A stretch of DNA of 32,474 bases from Candidatus Rifleibacteriota bacterium (GCA_029560455.1 JAKQKW010000468.1:1-32474), one strand, 5' to 3'. Counted from the first letter of the stretch, positions 7,423 through 16,190 are shown. The notes: generated by a model from the sequence alone, not told the origin. Numbers and translations are program-made.

Positions 7423-8015
7423 AAAAATGCAATCGTTATCTTGACGCTTTTGATCAGAACCTTGCAGAAGACTCAGCCCGCTGGCAGGATGTACTGATGC
7501 ATGCCAGCAGATGCCCTGACTGTTCGTCAGATATAAAATTTCATACCGAAATGCTCGAAAAACTTGCCGAAACACCTCCTCCGGCTTACCCGGCCGGCCT
7601 GCATGAAAACATTATGCAGGCCATAGACGGCGATCATAACGTCTCCGAATCATCTGACGAGGGCCTGCTGGCATGGCTGTTAGACCGTTTTTTACAGCCG
7701 CTTGAACTTGCGGTGCCAGCCGCATGTCTGCTGATGTTCGTTTTTCTCGTTCAGATCAACCACGAACCGGAAAAGGGCAGCGCAGCCGTTCAAGCCTACG
7801 CGGCCAGGTCAAAAAACCAGGCAGTTCGGGTTGCCGAACTGCCGCCGGCTGATCCAGATTCACTTGAGCATGTTTCCGGTGCTGAAGTAAAAGAGTTTCT
7901 CGCTCGCCTTGAAGAATTCAACCGCGCTCACCCTCAGGAGTCAGGCTCTGAAAAAATTCTGCCGCCTTCAATTGAGCTGGTAAATGACAACAGCAATCTC
8001 TGGAGGGAACCATGA
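7419..8015 (+). CDS. Transmembrane zinc anti-sigma factor
   Basis: A 198-residue protein beginning MKKC, with the zinc anti-sigma motif H28-x3-C32-x2-C35, matching the plan of the protein at 865-1806. One transmembrane helix lies at about residues 95-113. About 85 residues are outside, helical and charged, without the Ala-rich tail of the first paralogue. It should bind the sigma factor encoded just before it and release it on an envelope signal. It overlaps the sigma gene by 4 bp (ATGA) and the HtrA gene by 4 bp (ATGA), so the three proteins are translationally coupled. Site-1 or site-2 protease control is possible by analogy with RseA but is not shown by the sequence. Confidence 0.85.
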   Translation: MKKCNRYLDAFDQNLAEDSARWQDVLMHASRCPDCSSDIKFHTEMLEKLAETPPPAYPAGLHENIMQAIDGDHNVSESSDEGLLAWLLDRFLQPLELAVPAACLLMFVFLVQINHEPEKGSAAVQAYAARSKNQAVRVAELPPADPDSLEHVSGAEVKEFLARLEEFNRAHPQESGSEKILPPSIELVNDNSNLWREP

Positions 8016-9391
8016 ACCGTAGAAATGCTTTTTGTGCGGTATCGTTGTTTTTCGCTGTCATTTTCTCTATGATTTCAGCAGCCTCAAATGCTGCGCCATC
8101 AGAGCTTTTTGGCACGTCACTCATTGCAGACATTGCCGAAAAAGTCAGCCCGGCGGTAGTAGCCATCGAATCAGTGCAATATGTAAGAGCAAGACGCAGA
8201 GGCGGTTCGGGTGACCCCTTTCTTGATCAATTTTTCGGGCATCTTTTCGATGACGACTTTATGGGGCACAACAACGTAATTCCGAAACGCGGTAATGGCT
8301 CAGGCGTTCTAATAAGCCCAGAAGGGCATCTTCTCACCAACGAGCATGTCATCGCCGACGCCGACGAAATTCAGGTAAAACTCAACAGTGGCAAAAGCTT
8401 CAAGGCAACCATCATCGGTAAAGATACGCTCACTGACCTCGCAGTCCTCAAAATTGAAACAGATACCTCACTGCCTCATATACCCATTGGTGATTCTTCA
8501 ACAATGCGGGTCGGCGAATGGGTTATCGCTATCGGTAACCCTTTTGGCCTCGGCATGACCGTCACCACCGGCGTCATCTCGGCCATTAACCGTGATCTTT
8601 CGGTTGACCGCACCCGATCATACAAAGATCTGATTCAGACCGACGCATCGATCAATCCCGGCAATTCAGGCGGCGCGCTCATCAATTCGCGTGGTGAGCT
8701 GATTGGCATCAATACCGCGATTATTCCCTATGGCCAGGGCATTGGCTTTGCCATACCGGTTAATCGCGCCAAGCGAATCGTTGGCGATCTGATGGCATAC
8801 GGAAAAGTTAAAAAGGCTTTTCTGGGAGTAACGGTTCAGCGCATCACCCCCGATCTCGCCAAATACTTCGAAATTCCCGAAGAGGGGGTACTGATCACCG
8901 ATGTTGCCAGAAATTCATCGGCTGAAAAGGCTCAACTGGTACCAGGCGATGTGATTCTTGAGATAGATGGCAAAAAAATCCGCAACCCCGGTGATTTCCA
9001 GGAAGGAATTGATGACCATCGCGTCGGCGACAAAGCCAGTATCAAAATCTTTCGCAAGGGCAAAGAAGGCATTGCCGAGGTTGAGTTCAACGAAAATCCC
9101 GCTGCCAAAAACCCTCTCGGGGTAACTGTCAGCAAAATCACCGGCGAGCTGGTAAGAAAATATGACCTTTATGTTGATGAGGGCTGCGTTATTACTTCGG
9201 TTGCCCCTGGTTCGGCGGCAGAACGTGCCGGCCTGCGCCCTGGCGATGTAATTCATCAGGCCAATCGAACCCTGACTCTCGACGAAAAGGCCTTTGAAAC
9301 AGCCATGAGCCAGATGGCGAAAGAGGGCCGCGCAGTTCTGAGAATTATTCGCGGGCAAACAGTTAACCTGCTGCTTGTTAATGCTCAATAA
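8012..9391 (+). CDS. HtrA/Do-family periplasmic serine protease with two PDZ domains
   Basis: A 459-residue protein with a signal peptide (about 1-27), a trypsin-like domain and two PDZ domains, the architecture and length of DegP/DegQ/MucD. The catalytic triad is complete: H112 in LTNEHVIA, D142 in LTDLAVLKI and S219 in NPGNSGGALI. The LA-loop region at about 60-95 is Arg/Gly/Asp/Phe-rich. PDZ1 is at about 270-360 and PDZ2 at about 370-455, the latter with GSAAERAGLRPGDVIHQ. It would degrade or refold damaged envelope proteins in the periplasm. It is the last gene of the run with sigma and anti-sigma factors, consistent with stress-regulated expression. GGAGG before the ATG supports the start, which overlaps the previous stop. 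Calling it degP, degQ or mucD would overstate what the sequence shows. Confidence 0.95.
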   Translation: MNRRNAFCAVSLFFAVIFSMISAASNAAPSELFGTSLIADIAEKVSPAVVAIESVQYVRARRRGGSGDPFLDQFFGHLFDDDFMGHNNVIPKRGNGSGVLISPEGHLLTNEHVIADADEIQVKLNSGKSFKATIIGKDTLTDLAVLKIETDTSLPHIPIGDSSTMRVGEWVIAIGNPFGLGMTVTTGVISAINRDLSVDRTRSYKDLIQTDASINPGNSGGALINSRGELIGINTAIIPYGQGIGFAIPVNRAKRIVGDLMAYGKVKKAFLGVTVQRITPDLAKYFEIPEEGVLITDVARNSSAEKAQLVPGDVILEIDGKKIRNPGDFQEGIDDHRVGDKASIKIFRKGKEGIAEVEFNENPAAKNPLGVTVSKITGELVRKYDLYVDEGCVITSVAPGSAAERAGLRPGDVIHQANRTLTLDEKAFETAMSQMAKEGRAVLRIIRGQTVNLLLVNAQ

Positions 9392-9416
9392 ATTTGATAA
9401 TTTACGAAAATAGAGA

Positions 9417-9445
9417 TTGCATTCAGAAAATGCTGTTCGTATAAT
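9417..9445 (+). promoter_or_regulatory. Sigma-70-type promoter of the PTS EIIA gene
   Basis: TTGCAT at 9417-9422, a 17-bp spacer and a perfect TATAAT at 9440-9445, about 36 bp before the ATG at 9482. GGAGGG at 9469-9474 follows as the ribosome binding site. Confidence 0.7.
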
Positions 9446-9481
9446 CTAGCTATATAACCTCACCCATCGGAGGGCAATGTC

Positions 9482-9934
9482 ATGCAATTGGTAGATGTGC
9501 TCAAGGAAAACCAGGTTTTCCTGAATTTCGAAGCAGAAAACAAAGATCAGGCCATTGAAAAATTCATTTCATCACTGCAGAAAACCGGTTCAATAAAAGA
9601 ACCCGCTGCCCTCAAAGACGCTCTCTTTGAAAGAGAAAAACTCGGTACGACCGGCGTTGGCGGTGGCATTGCCATGCCGCACGCTCGTTCAAGCGCCATT
9701 AAAGATCTTACCGTCGCTTTTTTCAGATCTGAAGCCGGTATTGATTTTAAGGCCATCGATAACGCCCCGGTAAATCTGGTGTTCATGCTGCTTGCGCCGA
9801 TTTCTTCCGGTGGCCCTTATCTGAAGCTTCTGGCCAAGATTTCCCGTCTGCTGCGCAGCGATGATTTCAAAAACTCCCTGCTTTCTGCCAAAGATGCGGC
9901 AGAAGTTATGCAGATCATCAAAGAAAACGACTGA
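9482..9934 (+). CDS. ptsN: PTS fructose-type EIIA domain protein (PtsN-like)
   Basis: A 150-residue single-domain EIIA of the fructose/mannitol (PTS EIIA type 2) family, the size of PtsN (EIIA-Ntr). The phosphorylated histidine is H67 in GGIAMPHARSS. The family segment REKLGTTGVGGGIAMPHAR and the APISSGGPYLKLLAKISRLLR helix are intact. In PtsN systems the protein accepts phosphate from EI-Ntr/NPr (or HPr) and works as a regulator rather than a transporter. No EIIB, EIIC, HPr or EI gene is near it, which favours the regulatory role, but a sugar-PTS component cannot be excluded. It has its own promoter and strong Shine-Dalgarno site, and the next gene starts 11 bp after its stop. Confidence 0.85.
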   Translation: MQLVDVLKENQVFLNFEAENKDQAIEKFISSLQKTGSIKEPAALKDALFEREKLGTTGVGGGIAMPHARSSAIKDLTVAFFRSEAGIDFKAIDNAPVNLVFMLLAPISSGGPYLKLLAKISRLLRSDDFKNSLLSAKDAAEVMQIIKEND

Positions 9935-9945
9935 GAGACAACAAC

Positions 9946-10425
9946 TTGTTTTCTCTTAAAGACAGAAAACTTAGAATTATAACCCTGCTCGCCCTTATGG
10001 GCGCAGGGTTTTCTTATTTTGACGGCCTGCCATTGAGCGGCCCGACCCGACTACAGGCGGCACCCAAAGCCAGCGAAAGTGGCAAGAGCGGTTCCCGCAA
10101 AAAAAAGACCACGACCGACAAGAAAAAAGTCCAGGAACAGGAAAACGAGGACAGCATGTTCCTCAAAGATGCAGAAAAGTCGATGACCTATCTGCCAGAC
10201 ATCTTCCGCTGCCCTGAATGTGGTTATGAACAGGATGAACCCGGCAATTGCCCGGATCACAACACCATAGAACTGGTCAAGGTTCTTTCGCGCGGCCGCG
10301 ACCCGCTTGAGCCGGCAGAACTCGACGGTAACGAAGATCTGATCGTTGATGTTCCGCTCAAAGACCTGCAATTCAGAAAAGATGTGGTTGTGCCCGTTGC
10401 CAGTGAAACGCCTGAACTGAAATAG
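9946..10425 (+). CDS. Exported protein with a Cys/His metal-ribbon
   Basis: A 159-residue protein. The start is taken as the TTG at 9946. An ATG at residue 18 would cut off the basic N-terminus and part of the hydrophobic segment (about 9-27) that looks like a signal peptide or anchor. A Lys/Ser/Thr-rich linker (about 40-65) leads to a small metal-binding motif C89-x2-C92-x9-C102-x2-H105 (FRCPECGYEQDEPGNCPDH). This resembles the heavy-metal-binding or zinc-ribbon motifs seen at the ends of some exported proteins. The C-terminal 50 residues are acidic. It is 11 bp behind the EIIA gene and probably co-transcribed. No function is assigned. The motif could serve a structural zinc. Confidence 0.65.
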   Translation: MFSLKDRKLRIITLLALMGAGFSYFDGLPLSGPTRLQAAPKASESGKSGSRKKKTTTDKKKVQEQENEDSMFLKDAEKSMTYLPDIFRCPECGYEQDEPGNCPDHNTIELVKVLSRGRDPLEPAELDGNEDLIVDVPLKDLQFRKDVVVPVASETPELK

Positions 10426-10524
10426 ACCTCGCTTTTTACGCCAGGTTTCAGGCTGTCATCAGTTAATACCCCCGTGCCCCGGGGAACAAAATACATCTGC
10501 ATGTGCGAGTTCAAGGAGAAGAGA

Positions 10525-12444
10525 ATGGCCCTGAATATTACCCAGAAAATCATCAAACAGCATCTTGTCAGTGGCGAAATGACCGCCAAAAGCCCGATCA
10601 ACATCAAAATGGATCAAACCCTGACTCAGGATGCCACCGGCACCATGGCTTACCTGCAGTTCGAAGCTCTTGGCGTGCCTCGCGTCAGAACCGAACTTTC
10701 AGTGAGCTATGTTGACCATAACACCTCTCAGATGGATTACAAGAATCCGGACGATCACATTTTTCTTCAGACCATTGCCGACAAGTTCGGCATCGTTTTT
10801 TCTCGCCCCGGCAACGGCATCTGCCACCAGGTTCACCTCGAACGTTTCGGTAAGCCAGGCAAAACCCTGATTGGCTCAGACAGCCACACCCCGACCTGCG
10901 GCGGTATCGGCATGCTGGCCATCGGTGCCGGCGGCCTCGATGTGGCAATGGCCATGGCCGGCCAGCCCTTCAATCTCAAAATGCCAATGGTAGTTAAAGT
11001 CAATCTTACCGGCAAACTGCAGCCCTGGGTTGCTGCCAAAGACGTCATTCTCGAAATTCTGCGCCGCGAAACGGTCAAGGGCGGGGTGGGCTACGTTTAT
11101 GAATACGCCGGCCCCGGCATTGACACACTTACAGTGCCTGAACGCGCTACCATAACCAACATGGGCGCCGAACTCGGTGCCACCACTTCGGTTTTCCCCA
11201 GCGATGGCGAAACGAAGAGATTTCTCAAGGCCCAGGGCCGCGAAGCAGACTGGATCGAACTCAAAGCCGACCCAGACGCCACCTATGACCGCGTTATCGA
11301 CATCGATTTGAGCAAAATCGAGCCTCTCGCAGCCTGCCCGCATATGCCAGATATTGTCAAACCGGTTTCTGAACTCGAACACCTGATGGTCGACCAGGTT
11401 ATGATCGGCAGCTGCACAAACTCGAGCTATACCGACCTGACCCGTGCCGCCATGATTCTCAAAGGCAAAACCGTGCACCCGCGCCTGTCACTTGGCATCG
11501 CTCCGGGCTCGCGTCAGGTTCTGCGCATGCTCGCCGACGAAGGGAAGCTCTCTGACCTGGTCGCTGCCGGCGCCCGTCTTCTCGAAAATGCCTGCGGCCC
11601 CTGCATCGGCATGGGTTTCGCCCCGAAATCAGACGCGGTCGCTCTGAGAACCTCGAATCGCAACTTCGAAAAACGCTCAGGCACTGATTCTGCACAGGTT
11701 TATCTGGTCAGCCCCGAAGTGGCAGCCGTCGCTGCGGTCGAAGGCAGATTCACCGACCCGCGCAAATGGCAAAGCAAATATCCCGAAGTCAAAATGCCCG
11801 AAAAATTCACCATCGATGACAGCATGTTTATCTTTCCGGGCAAAGATGGCAGCAAGGTCGAAATCGTCAGAGGCCCGAACATCGCCGCTCTGCCGATAAA
11901 AGAAAAAATGGGCCGTGAGATTGCTGCCAAAGCGGTTATCAAAGTCGGCGACAATATCACAACCGACCACATCATGCCGGCCGGCAAATATCTGCCGCTG
12001 CGCTCAAACGTGCCTGAATACGCAAAACACGTATTCGAAGGCGTTGATACACAGTTCTACAAACGCGCTGTCGAAATGAAGCGCAGTGTAATCATCGGTG
12101 GCGATAACTACGGTCAGGGCAGCTCACGCGAGCATGCCGCCCTCTGCCCGATGTATCTCGGTGTCGAAGCGGTCATCTGCAAAAGCTTCGCCCGCATTCA
12201 CCTCGCCAATCTCGTTAACTTCGGCATTCTGCCCGCCACTTTCAAAAACCCGGCCGACTACGACAAAATTGAAGTCGGAGATGAACTCAAGATCAACGTC
12301 GACAACCTCAACGGCGAACTGGTGCTCGAAAACGTCACCAGAGGCCATAAAATGCCGATCATTCATACCCTGAGCGACGAAGACATGGTAATCCTCAAGG
12401 CCGGTGGCCGCCTCTCATACGCCAAACAGCAGGCCCTCGCCTGA
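10525..12444 (+). CDS. acn: Aconitate hydratase (single-chain, about 640 residues)
   Basis: A 639-residue aconitase, interconverting citrate and isocitrate in the TCA cycle. The three cysteines that hold the [4Fe-4S] cluster are visible: C297 in IGSCTNSSYTD, and C357 and C360 in ACGPCIGMG. The substrate-binding block GSDSHTPTCGGIGMLAIGAGGLDVA and the swivel-domain motif GGDNYGQGSSREHAAL are intact. The length matches the shorter bacterial/mitochondrial-like class rather than AcnA (about 890) or AcnB (about 860). I chose the ATG at 10525 because AAGGAG lies at 10513-10518. A longer frame from a GTG at 10474 adds 17 residues that do not look like an aconitase N-terminus. A terminator follows. 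A non-orthodox substrate such as homoaconitate or a leucine-pathway acid is possible but less likely. Confidence 0.95.
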   Translation: MALNITQKIIKQHLVSGEMTAKSPINIKMDQTLTQDATGTMAYLQFEALGVPRVRTELSVSYVDHNTSQMDYKNPDDHIFLQTIADKFGIVFSRPGNGICHQVHLERFGKPGKTLIGSDSHTPTCGGIGMLAIGAGGLDVAMAMAGQPFNLKMPMVVKVNLTGKLQPWVAAKDVILEILRRETVKGGVGYVYEYAGPGIDTLTVPERATITNMGAELGATTSVFPSDGETKRFLKAQGREADWIELKADPDATYDRVIDIDLSKIEPLAACPHMPDIVKPVSELEHLMVDQVMIGSCTNSSYTDLTRAAMILKGKTVHPRLSLGIAPGSRQVLRMLADEGKLSDLVAAGARLLENACGPCIGMGFAPKSDAVALRTSNRNFEKRSGTDSAQVYLVSPEVAAVAAVEGRFTDPRKWQSKYPEVKMPEKFTIDDSMFIFPGKDGSKVEIVRGPNIAALPIKEKMGREIAAKAVIKVGDNITTDHIMPAGKYLPLRSNVPEYAKHVFEGVDTQFYKRAVEMKRSVIIGGDNYGQGSSREHAALCPMYLGVEAVICKSFARIHLANLVNFGILPATFKNPADYDKIEVGDELKINVDNLNGELVLENVTRGHKMPIIHTLSDEDMVILKAGGRLSYAKQQALA

Positions 12445-12465
12445 TCTGATCAGCTGATTAACCAG

Positions 12466-12496
12466 GCAAAGCAGCCGCCACGCGGCTGCTTTTGCC
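12466..12496 (+). terminator. Intrinsic terminator after aconitase
   Basis: Arms at about 12468-12478 and 12482-12492 (core GCAGCCGC / GCGGCTGC with A/T extension), a 3-base loop and then a short T run. It lies only about 12 bp before the ribosome binding site of the next gene, so that gene must rely on read-through or a promoter I cannot see. Confidence 0.75.
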
Positions 12497-12516
12497 TTAT
12501 CTGAACAGGAGTAAAA

Positions 12517-13299
12517 ATGTTTTACCTGAATTCCGACGGCTGGAACCATTATTCGATATCGGCAAAAAAGTGGCAGCCCTGTCATTCAAAGTATTTCAAC
12601 GAAGATGTCTGCAGAACGCTCAGAAATGAAAATGGCAACTCAGCGCCAGGTTCATATCCAGCGCTTCCCGATGACGCTCTGCCGCCTTTCAGCGGCAGCA
12701 AAATTCTCTGTGTCGGCAGAAATTACCGCAAACATGCTCAGGAAATGGGCAACGATGTCCCTGACCGACCGCTGTGGTTCAGCAAACCGCCAAGTTCGAT
12801 AATCGGCGAAGGCGGCAGTGTCATTCTGCCCGAAAATGCCGGCCGCATCGACTACGAAGGCGAACTGGCACTGGTCATATGCCGTCGAGCCCGCAGGGTT
12901 TCGACAGCAGAGGCCCTCAGCTGTATCGGTGGCGTTACCGCCTGTCTCGACATGACTGCAAGAGAATTGCAGAAATCCGACGGGCAATGGACACGGGCAA
13001 AAGGCTTTGACACCTTTCTGCCGCTTGCCGGGCTGGTTGCGCCCTTTTCCCCTGCCTGGTCAGAAGGAGCGATCGAAACGCGCAAAAACGACCTGATCGT
13101 GCAGCAGAGCAGCTTGAAGGCCATGGTTTTTGGCTTTGCCGAGTTGATTGCCGACATTTCGGCGTGCATGACTCTCGAGCCCGGTGACCTGATTCTGACC
13201 GGCACCCCCGAGGGAATCGGTCCGGTCACACATGGCGACCGGCTGGAGGTGACGATTTCAGGCCCGACCACCATTACTCTCAGGGTAAATGTTGCCTGA
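12517..13299 (+). CDS. Fumarylacetoacetate hydrolase (FAH)-family enzyme
   Basis: A 260-residue protein of the FAH / 2-hydroxyhepta-2,4-diene-1,7-dioate isomerase fold. Core motifs are present: ILCVGRNYRKHAQEM, the divalent-metal ligands E114 and E116 in DYEGELALVI, D145 in TACLDMTARELQ, and the C-terminal GDLILTGTPEGIGPV loop. Members split or isomerise C-C bonds next to ketones. The short single-domain type resembles FAHD1-like acylpyruvase/oxaloacetate decarboxylases, which would suit a neighbour of aconitase, but the substrate cannot be read from the sequence. The first 55 residues do not match the core and may be a lineage-specific extension. AGGAG before the ATG at 12517 supports the start. 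The genes on both sides are on the same strand, but a terminator precedes it and a separate promoter follows. Confidence 0.88.
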   Translation: MFYLNSDGWNHYSISAKKWQPCHSKYFNEDVCRTLRNENGNSAPGSYPALPDDALPPFSGSKILCVGRNYRKHAQEMGNDVPDRPLWFSKPPSSIIGEGGSVILPENAGRIDYEGELALVICRRARRVSTAEALSCIGGVTACLDMTARELQKSDGQWTRAKGFDTFLPLAGLVAPFSPAWSEGAIETRKNDLIVQQSSLKAMVFGFAELIADISACMTLEPGDLILTGTPEGIGPVTHGDRLEVTISGPTTITLRVNVA

Positions 13300-13308
13300 C
13301 AAGCTCAA

Positions 13309-13337
13309 TTGACAGCCGCAGCTCATAAAGGTATATT
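13309..13337 (+). promoter_or_regulatory. Sigma-70-type promoter of the SH3/TPR gene
   Basis: TTGACA at 13309-13314, a 17-bp spacer and TATATT at 13332-13337, about 28 bp before the ATG at 13366. GGAGG at about 13356-13360 is the ribosome binding site. This near-perfect promoter excludes an upstream start at 13309. Confidence 0.75.
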
Positions 13338-13365
13338 GTCACCCTTGATACTACTGGAGGCAAGA

Positions 13366-14334
13366 ATGATCAGAAATTCACTAAAGATTCTGCTGGTTGC
13401 CGGTGCTCTGACCGTAGCCACGCCGCTTTTTGCAGCCCCGGCCCGTGAAGGCGTCGTAAAGGGCAGCTACATTAATCTGCGCAAGGAAAACAAGTTCAAT
13501 TCGCCGATCATTGGCAAAAAAATGCGCGGTGACAGCTACAAGATTCTTTTTGAAGAAAAAAACTGGCTCAAGGTCTCTTTCCCTGACGGCCTTGAAGGCT
13601 GGCTTTACAAGACTCTTGTCGAACAGACTCCTGATAAATCTGCCAAGCCCGCAGAAGATAAAACCGCTTCGGCAACACCGGAAATAAAAAAAGACGACAA
13701 AAAGACCGAAACAGCTAAGAAGCCCGAAGAAAAAACGCCCAGAAAAGAGATCAAACTTGATTCTAAAAAGGGGCTCGAAAAGCCGCCTGCGCCAAAAACC
13801 AAGCCAGCTGCAATCGTTGAAGTGAGCGGTACGGCCGAAGAGCTTTATAACGAAGCTATCAGGCTTTACGAAAAGAAGAAATACGCCCAGGCTCTTGAAA
13901 AGAACCAGCTGGCTCTGCAAAAAGCGCCACAGAATGCCGAGATTCTCAACAACATTGGCAACTGCCAGTTTAAGCTTGGGCGCATCGAGGAAGCCCTCGA
14001 ATCATGGAAAAACGCCCTGAAAATAGCCCCCAGATCAGGTAAAATCTGCAACAATCTCGGCATTGCCTATTATCAGCTTGATAAAAACAAAGACGCCATT
14101 GAATATTACAAAAAGGCAGTTCTTTTCGAGCCCGAATTTCCTGATCCTTATTATAACCTGGCTTCTGTCTATGGGTTCACCGGCAACTTTGCCGATGCGG
14201 TCATTAACTACCGCAAGTTTCTTGAAACCTCGCCCGACGCCACAATGAAAAAGCTCGCAGAAGAGCGTATTGCCTACTGCGAGCGCCATATCGAAAAAAC
14301 CGCCTCAAAGGCCGGCGAGAAAAAAGCTGATTAA
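13366..14334 (+). CDS. Exported SH3-domain and TPR-repeat protein
   Basis: A 322-residue protein with a signal peptide (about 1-23, ending LFAAP), then a bacterial SH3 (SH3b) domain at about 25-85 (GSYINLRKENKFNSPIIGK, then WLKVSFPDGLEGWLYK). A Lys/Glu/Pro-rich linker (about 86-150) leads to four TPR repeats at about 155-295, then a charged tail. SH3b domains usually bind wall peptides, and TPRs mediate protein contacts, so this is likely a periplasmic scaffold or wall-associated assembly factor. The ATG at 13366 is preferred over the upstream frame because the promoter lies in that stretch and GGAGG sits 5 bp before it. Its stop overlaps the stop of the convergent gene at 14331-16190 within a shared TTAA. 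No binding partner is evident. Confidence 0.88.
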   Translation: MIRNSLKILLVAGALTVATPLFAAPAREGVVKGSYINLRKENKFNSPIIGKKMRGDSYKILFEEKNWLKVSFPDGLEGWLYKTLVEQTPDKSAKPAEDKTASATPEIKKDDKKTETAKKPEEKTPRKEIKLDSKKGLEKPPAPKTKPAAIVEVSGTAEELYNEAIRLYEKKKYAQALEKNQLALQKAPQNAEILNNIGNCQFKLGRIEEALESWKNALKIAPRSGKICNNLGIAYYQLDKNKDAIEYYKKAVLFEPEFPDPYYNLASVYGFTGNFADAVINYRKFLETSPDATMKKLAEERIAYCERHIEKTASKAGEKKAD

Positions 14335-16190
14335 AAGCTGCGGTTTACACGGTAGAGAGAGCCTGATCTGGTTCTGACCAGCAGGCTGTCGTCGACCATA
14401 AGCAGAGAATCTTCCTGCAGTTCGCCGCCGACGTGCACGCGCCATTTTTCATGCTTACTGCCGATGTGCAGGCAGTGAACCCATCCATCCTGGGTACCGA
14501 TGTAAAGCACCTTATCGACAACAATCGGTCTGGTTACAAAGATTCGCTTGTCAACCTTAAAAACCCTGTTGACCTTACGTTCGACAGTGTCGACGAAAAG
14601 AACTTCGTCACGGTGGGCGACAATTCCGTCTGACAGACTGTGAACCACCGGCAGGAATTCTGAACGGCGGGGCAGGGTATTGACGCTGAAAATCGTTACG
14701 TTTCCGTCAAGTTCGATCTGGTAAAAAATACCCTCGTCGGTGAGAAACATCGCCTGCAGATCTTTGGTAACCGGCGGTGCGGCCGGAACAAATGCCGGAT
14801 TGACTGCCTGATAGATTTTTCTGCCGTCATTCAGAGCCAGAGTGATGATTTCGCCCGATCTGAATGAGAGAACAACTCTTTCGGTGCCGTTTGGCGACAG
14901 AAAGGCCCGCTGCGATTTACCACTGATTTTCGGAGTGCCATGCTGGTAGTTCCATATCTGCTCACCAGTATTCACACTCAGACATTTGACCAGGCCGTTA
15001 TGACAGCTGAAAATCAGACGGTCGCCGGCATCCATGAAGTAACCCTCTTCGAGATACATTTCGGGAAAAACACGGTTAACTTTGATCTGCAGGTCAAGGG
15101 GTTTGAACCAGAGCTGGCTTCCGTCTTCAAGACTATATACTCCGGCAAAACCGAAGTCATATACGACCAGAATTTTTTTGCCGCCAGAGAGAGTTCTGGT
15201 GGTAATGGGAACATTGGAAAAAAGATCTTTTTTCTCTTCTGAGAGCTCGAGCCCCGGGAAACTTGCCGGGTAAGGGGTTTTCCAGGTGCTGGCTGTCAGT
15301 TCACTGGTAAAGCCATACAGACCGTCCGTTCCGGCAAAAACAGGGGAGTCGGCGAAAAGAAAACCTTTGTGAACCACCGCCGGTTTAAATTTTTTGCTTT
15401 CGAGCTGCTTGCCATTTTTAGCGTCGAGCGATACGGCATTTTCGCCTTCGATAGCCCAGATGCGGTCTTTGCCGACAATATGACACCCGGGAACCCGGGT
15501 GATAAATTTTTCGACCGGCTGGTATTTAACTTCGCGCGACCAGATTACCTTTTCCTGATTTTTCGACGACATGCTGGCATAAGACATAAAACCGATCTGA
15601 ACACCTGCCAGCAGTGCAATTGCTCCGATAAAGCCCACAAGTCTACCATCGCCCCATTCTTTGCCAAACAGCATTTCAAAAAATGATTTCACAATCAGAG
15701 AAACAAAAAACTGGGTGAAAGCGACAAGGGCGAGAATTCCGGTCATCACACCGGTCATCAGAAGGTTATAAGGAATATCTCTGCGATTGAGAGCGGATTT
15801 GAGAATTTCACCAATGCCATTGAAGTTTGTGATCATCGGCGCAACAAAATCGCCGAACCAGACACCATAGAAACCTGCCACCAGCGCTACGCCAGCCAGG
15901 GTCGAGTAAATGATCGAGCGCATCAGCATCTGCGCAAACAGCAGCAGAAGGAGGATAGAACCGCCAAAAATGTATGAGACGATCGTTGTTACTGGAAAGG
16001 TCGTGAATTCCCCAAAACTTTTACCAAGAAAGTAAAACTGAGCAACCACCAGCAGTGCAAGCGGCAGCATGATAAAGAAGTTTTTGAGACTGTCTTTAAT
16101 GCGGTCTTTTCTTGTTTTCCGGGGGGCGCTTTCCGGTTTCTTGATAATTAAGTTTACAGGGTTGTTGTTGGCAACTGGGACTTCATCCAT
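14331..16190 (-). CDS. Five-helix membrane protein with C-terminal PQQ-type beta-propeller
   Basis: A 619-residue protein. A basic cytoplasmic head (about 1-36) is followed by five hydrophobic helices at about 37-55, 68-90, 92-116, 143-167 and 185-205. After these come about 410 residues of repeated strands resembling PQQ-like/BamB-type propeller blades, such as DRIWAIEGENAVSLDAKNGKQL, SLEDGSQLWFKPL, SVNTGEQIWNY and DGWVHCLHIGSKHEKWRV. These repeats hold W and G residues at blade ends but not the residues for PQQ cofactor chemistry, so a binding or sensing role is more likely than dehydrogenase activity. The propeller should face the periplasm if the head is inside. AGGAG about 10 bp before the ATG supports the start. 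It is transcribed away from the HATPase-GAF-GGDEF gene and converges with the SH3/TPR gene. No known family name fits with confidence. Confidence 0.82.
   Translation of the reverse strand: MDEVPVANNNPVNLIIKKPESAPRKTRKDRIKDSLKNFFIMLPLALLVVAQFYFLGKSFGEFTTFPVTTIVSYIFGGSILLLLLFAQMLMRSIIYSTLAGVALVAGFYGVWFGDFVAPMITNFNGIGEILKSALNRRDIPYNLLMTGVMTGILALVAFTQFFVSLIVKSFFEMLFGKEWGDGRLVGFIGAIALLAGVQIGFMSYASMSSKNQEKVIWSREVKYQPVEKFITRVPGCHIVGKDRIWAIEGENAVSLDAKNGKQLESKKFKPAVVHKGFLFADSPVFAGTDGLYGFTSELTASTWKTPYPASFPGLELSEEKKDLFSNVPITTRTLSGGKKILVVYDFGFAGVYSLEDGSQLWFKPLDLQIKVNRVFPEMYLEEGYFMDAGDRLIFSCHNGLVKCLSVNTGEQIWNYQHGTPKISGKSQRAFLSPNGTERVVLSFRSGEIITLALNDGRKIYQAVNPAFVPAAPPVTKDLQAMFLTDEGIFYQIELDGNVTIFSVNTLPRRSEFLPVVHSLSDGIVAHRDEVLFVDTVERKVNRVFKVDKRIFVTRPIVVDKVLYIGTQDGWVHCLHIGSKHEKWRVHVGGELQEDSLLMVDDSLLVRTRSGSLYRVNRSF

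Noticed and set aside
10474..10524. Upstream GTG start for aconitase
   Set aside because: The 17 added residues are not aconitase-like, and AAGGAG lies directly before the ATG at 10525.
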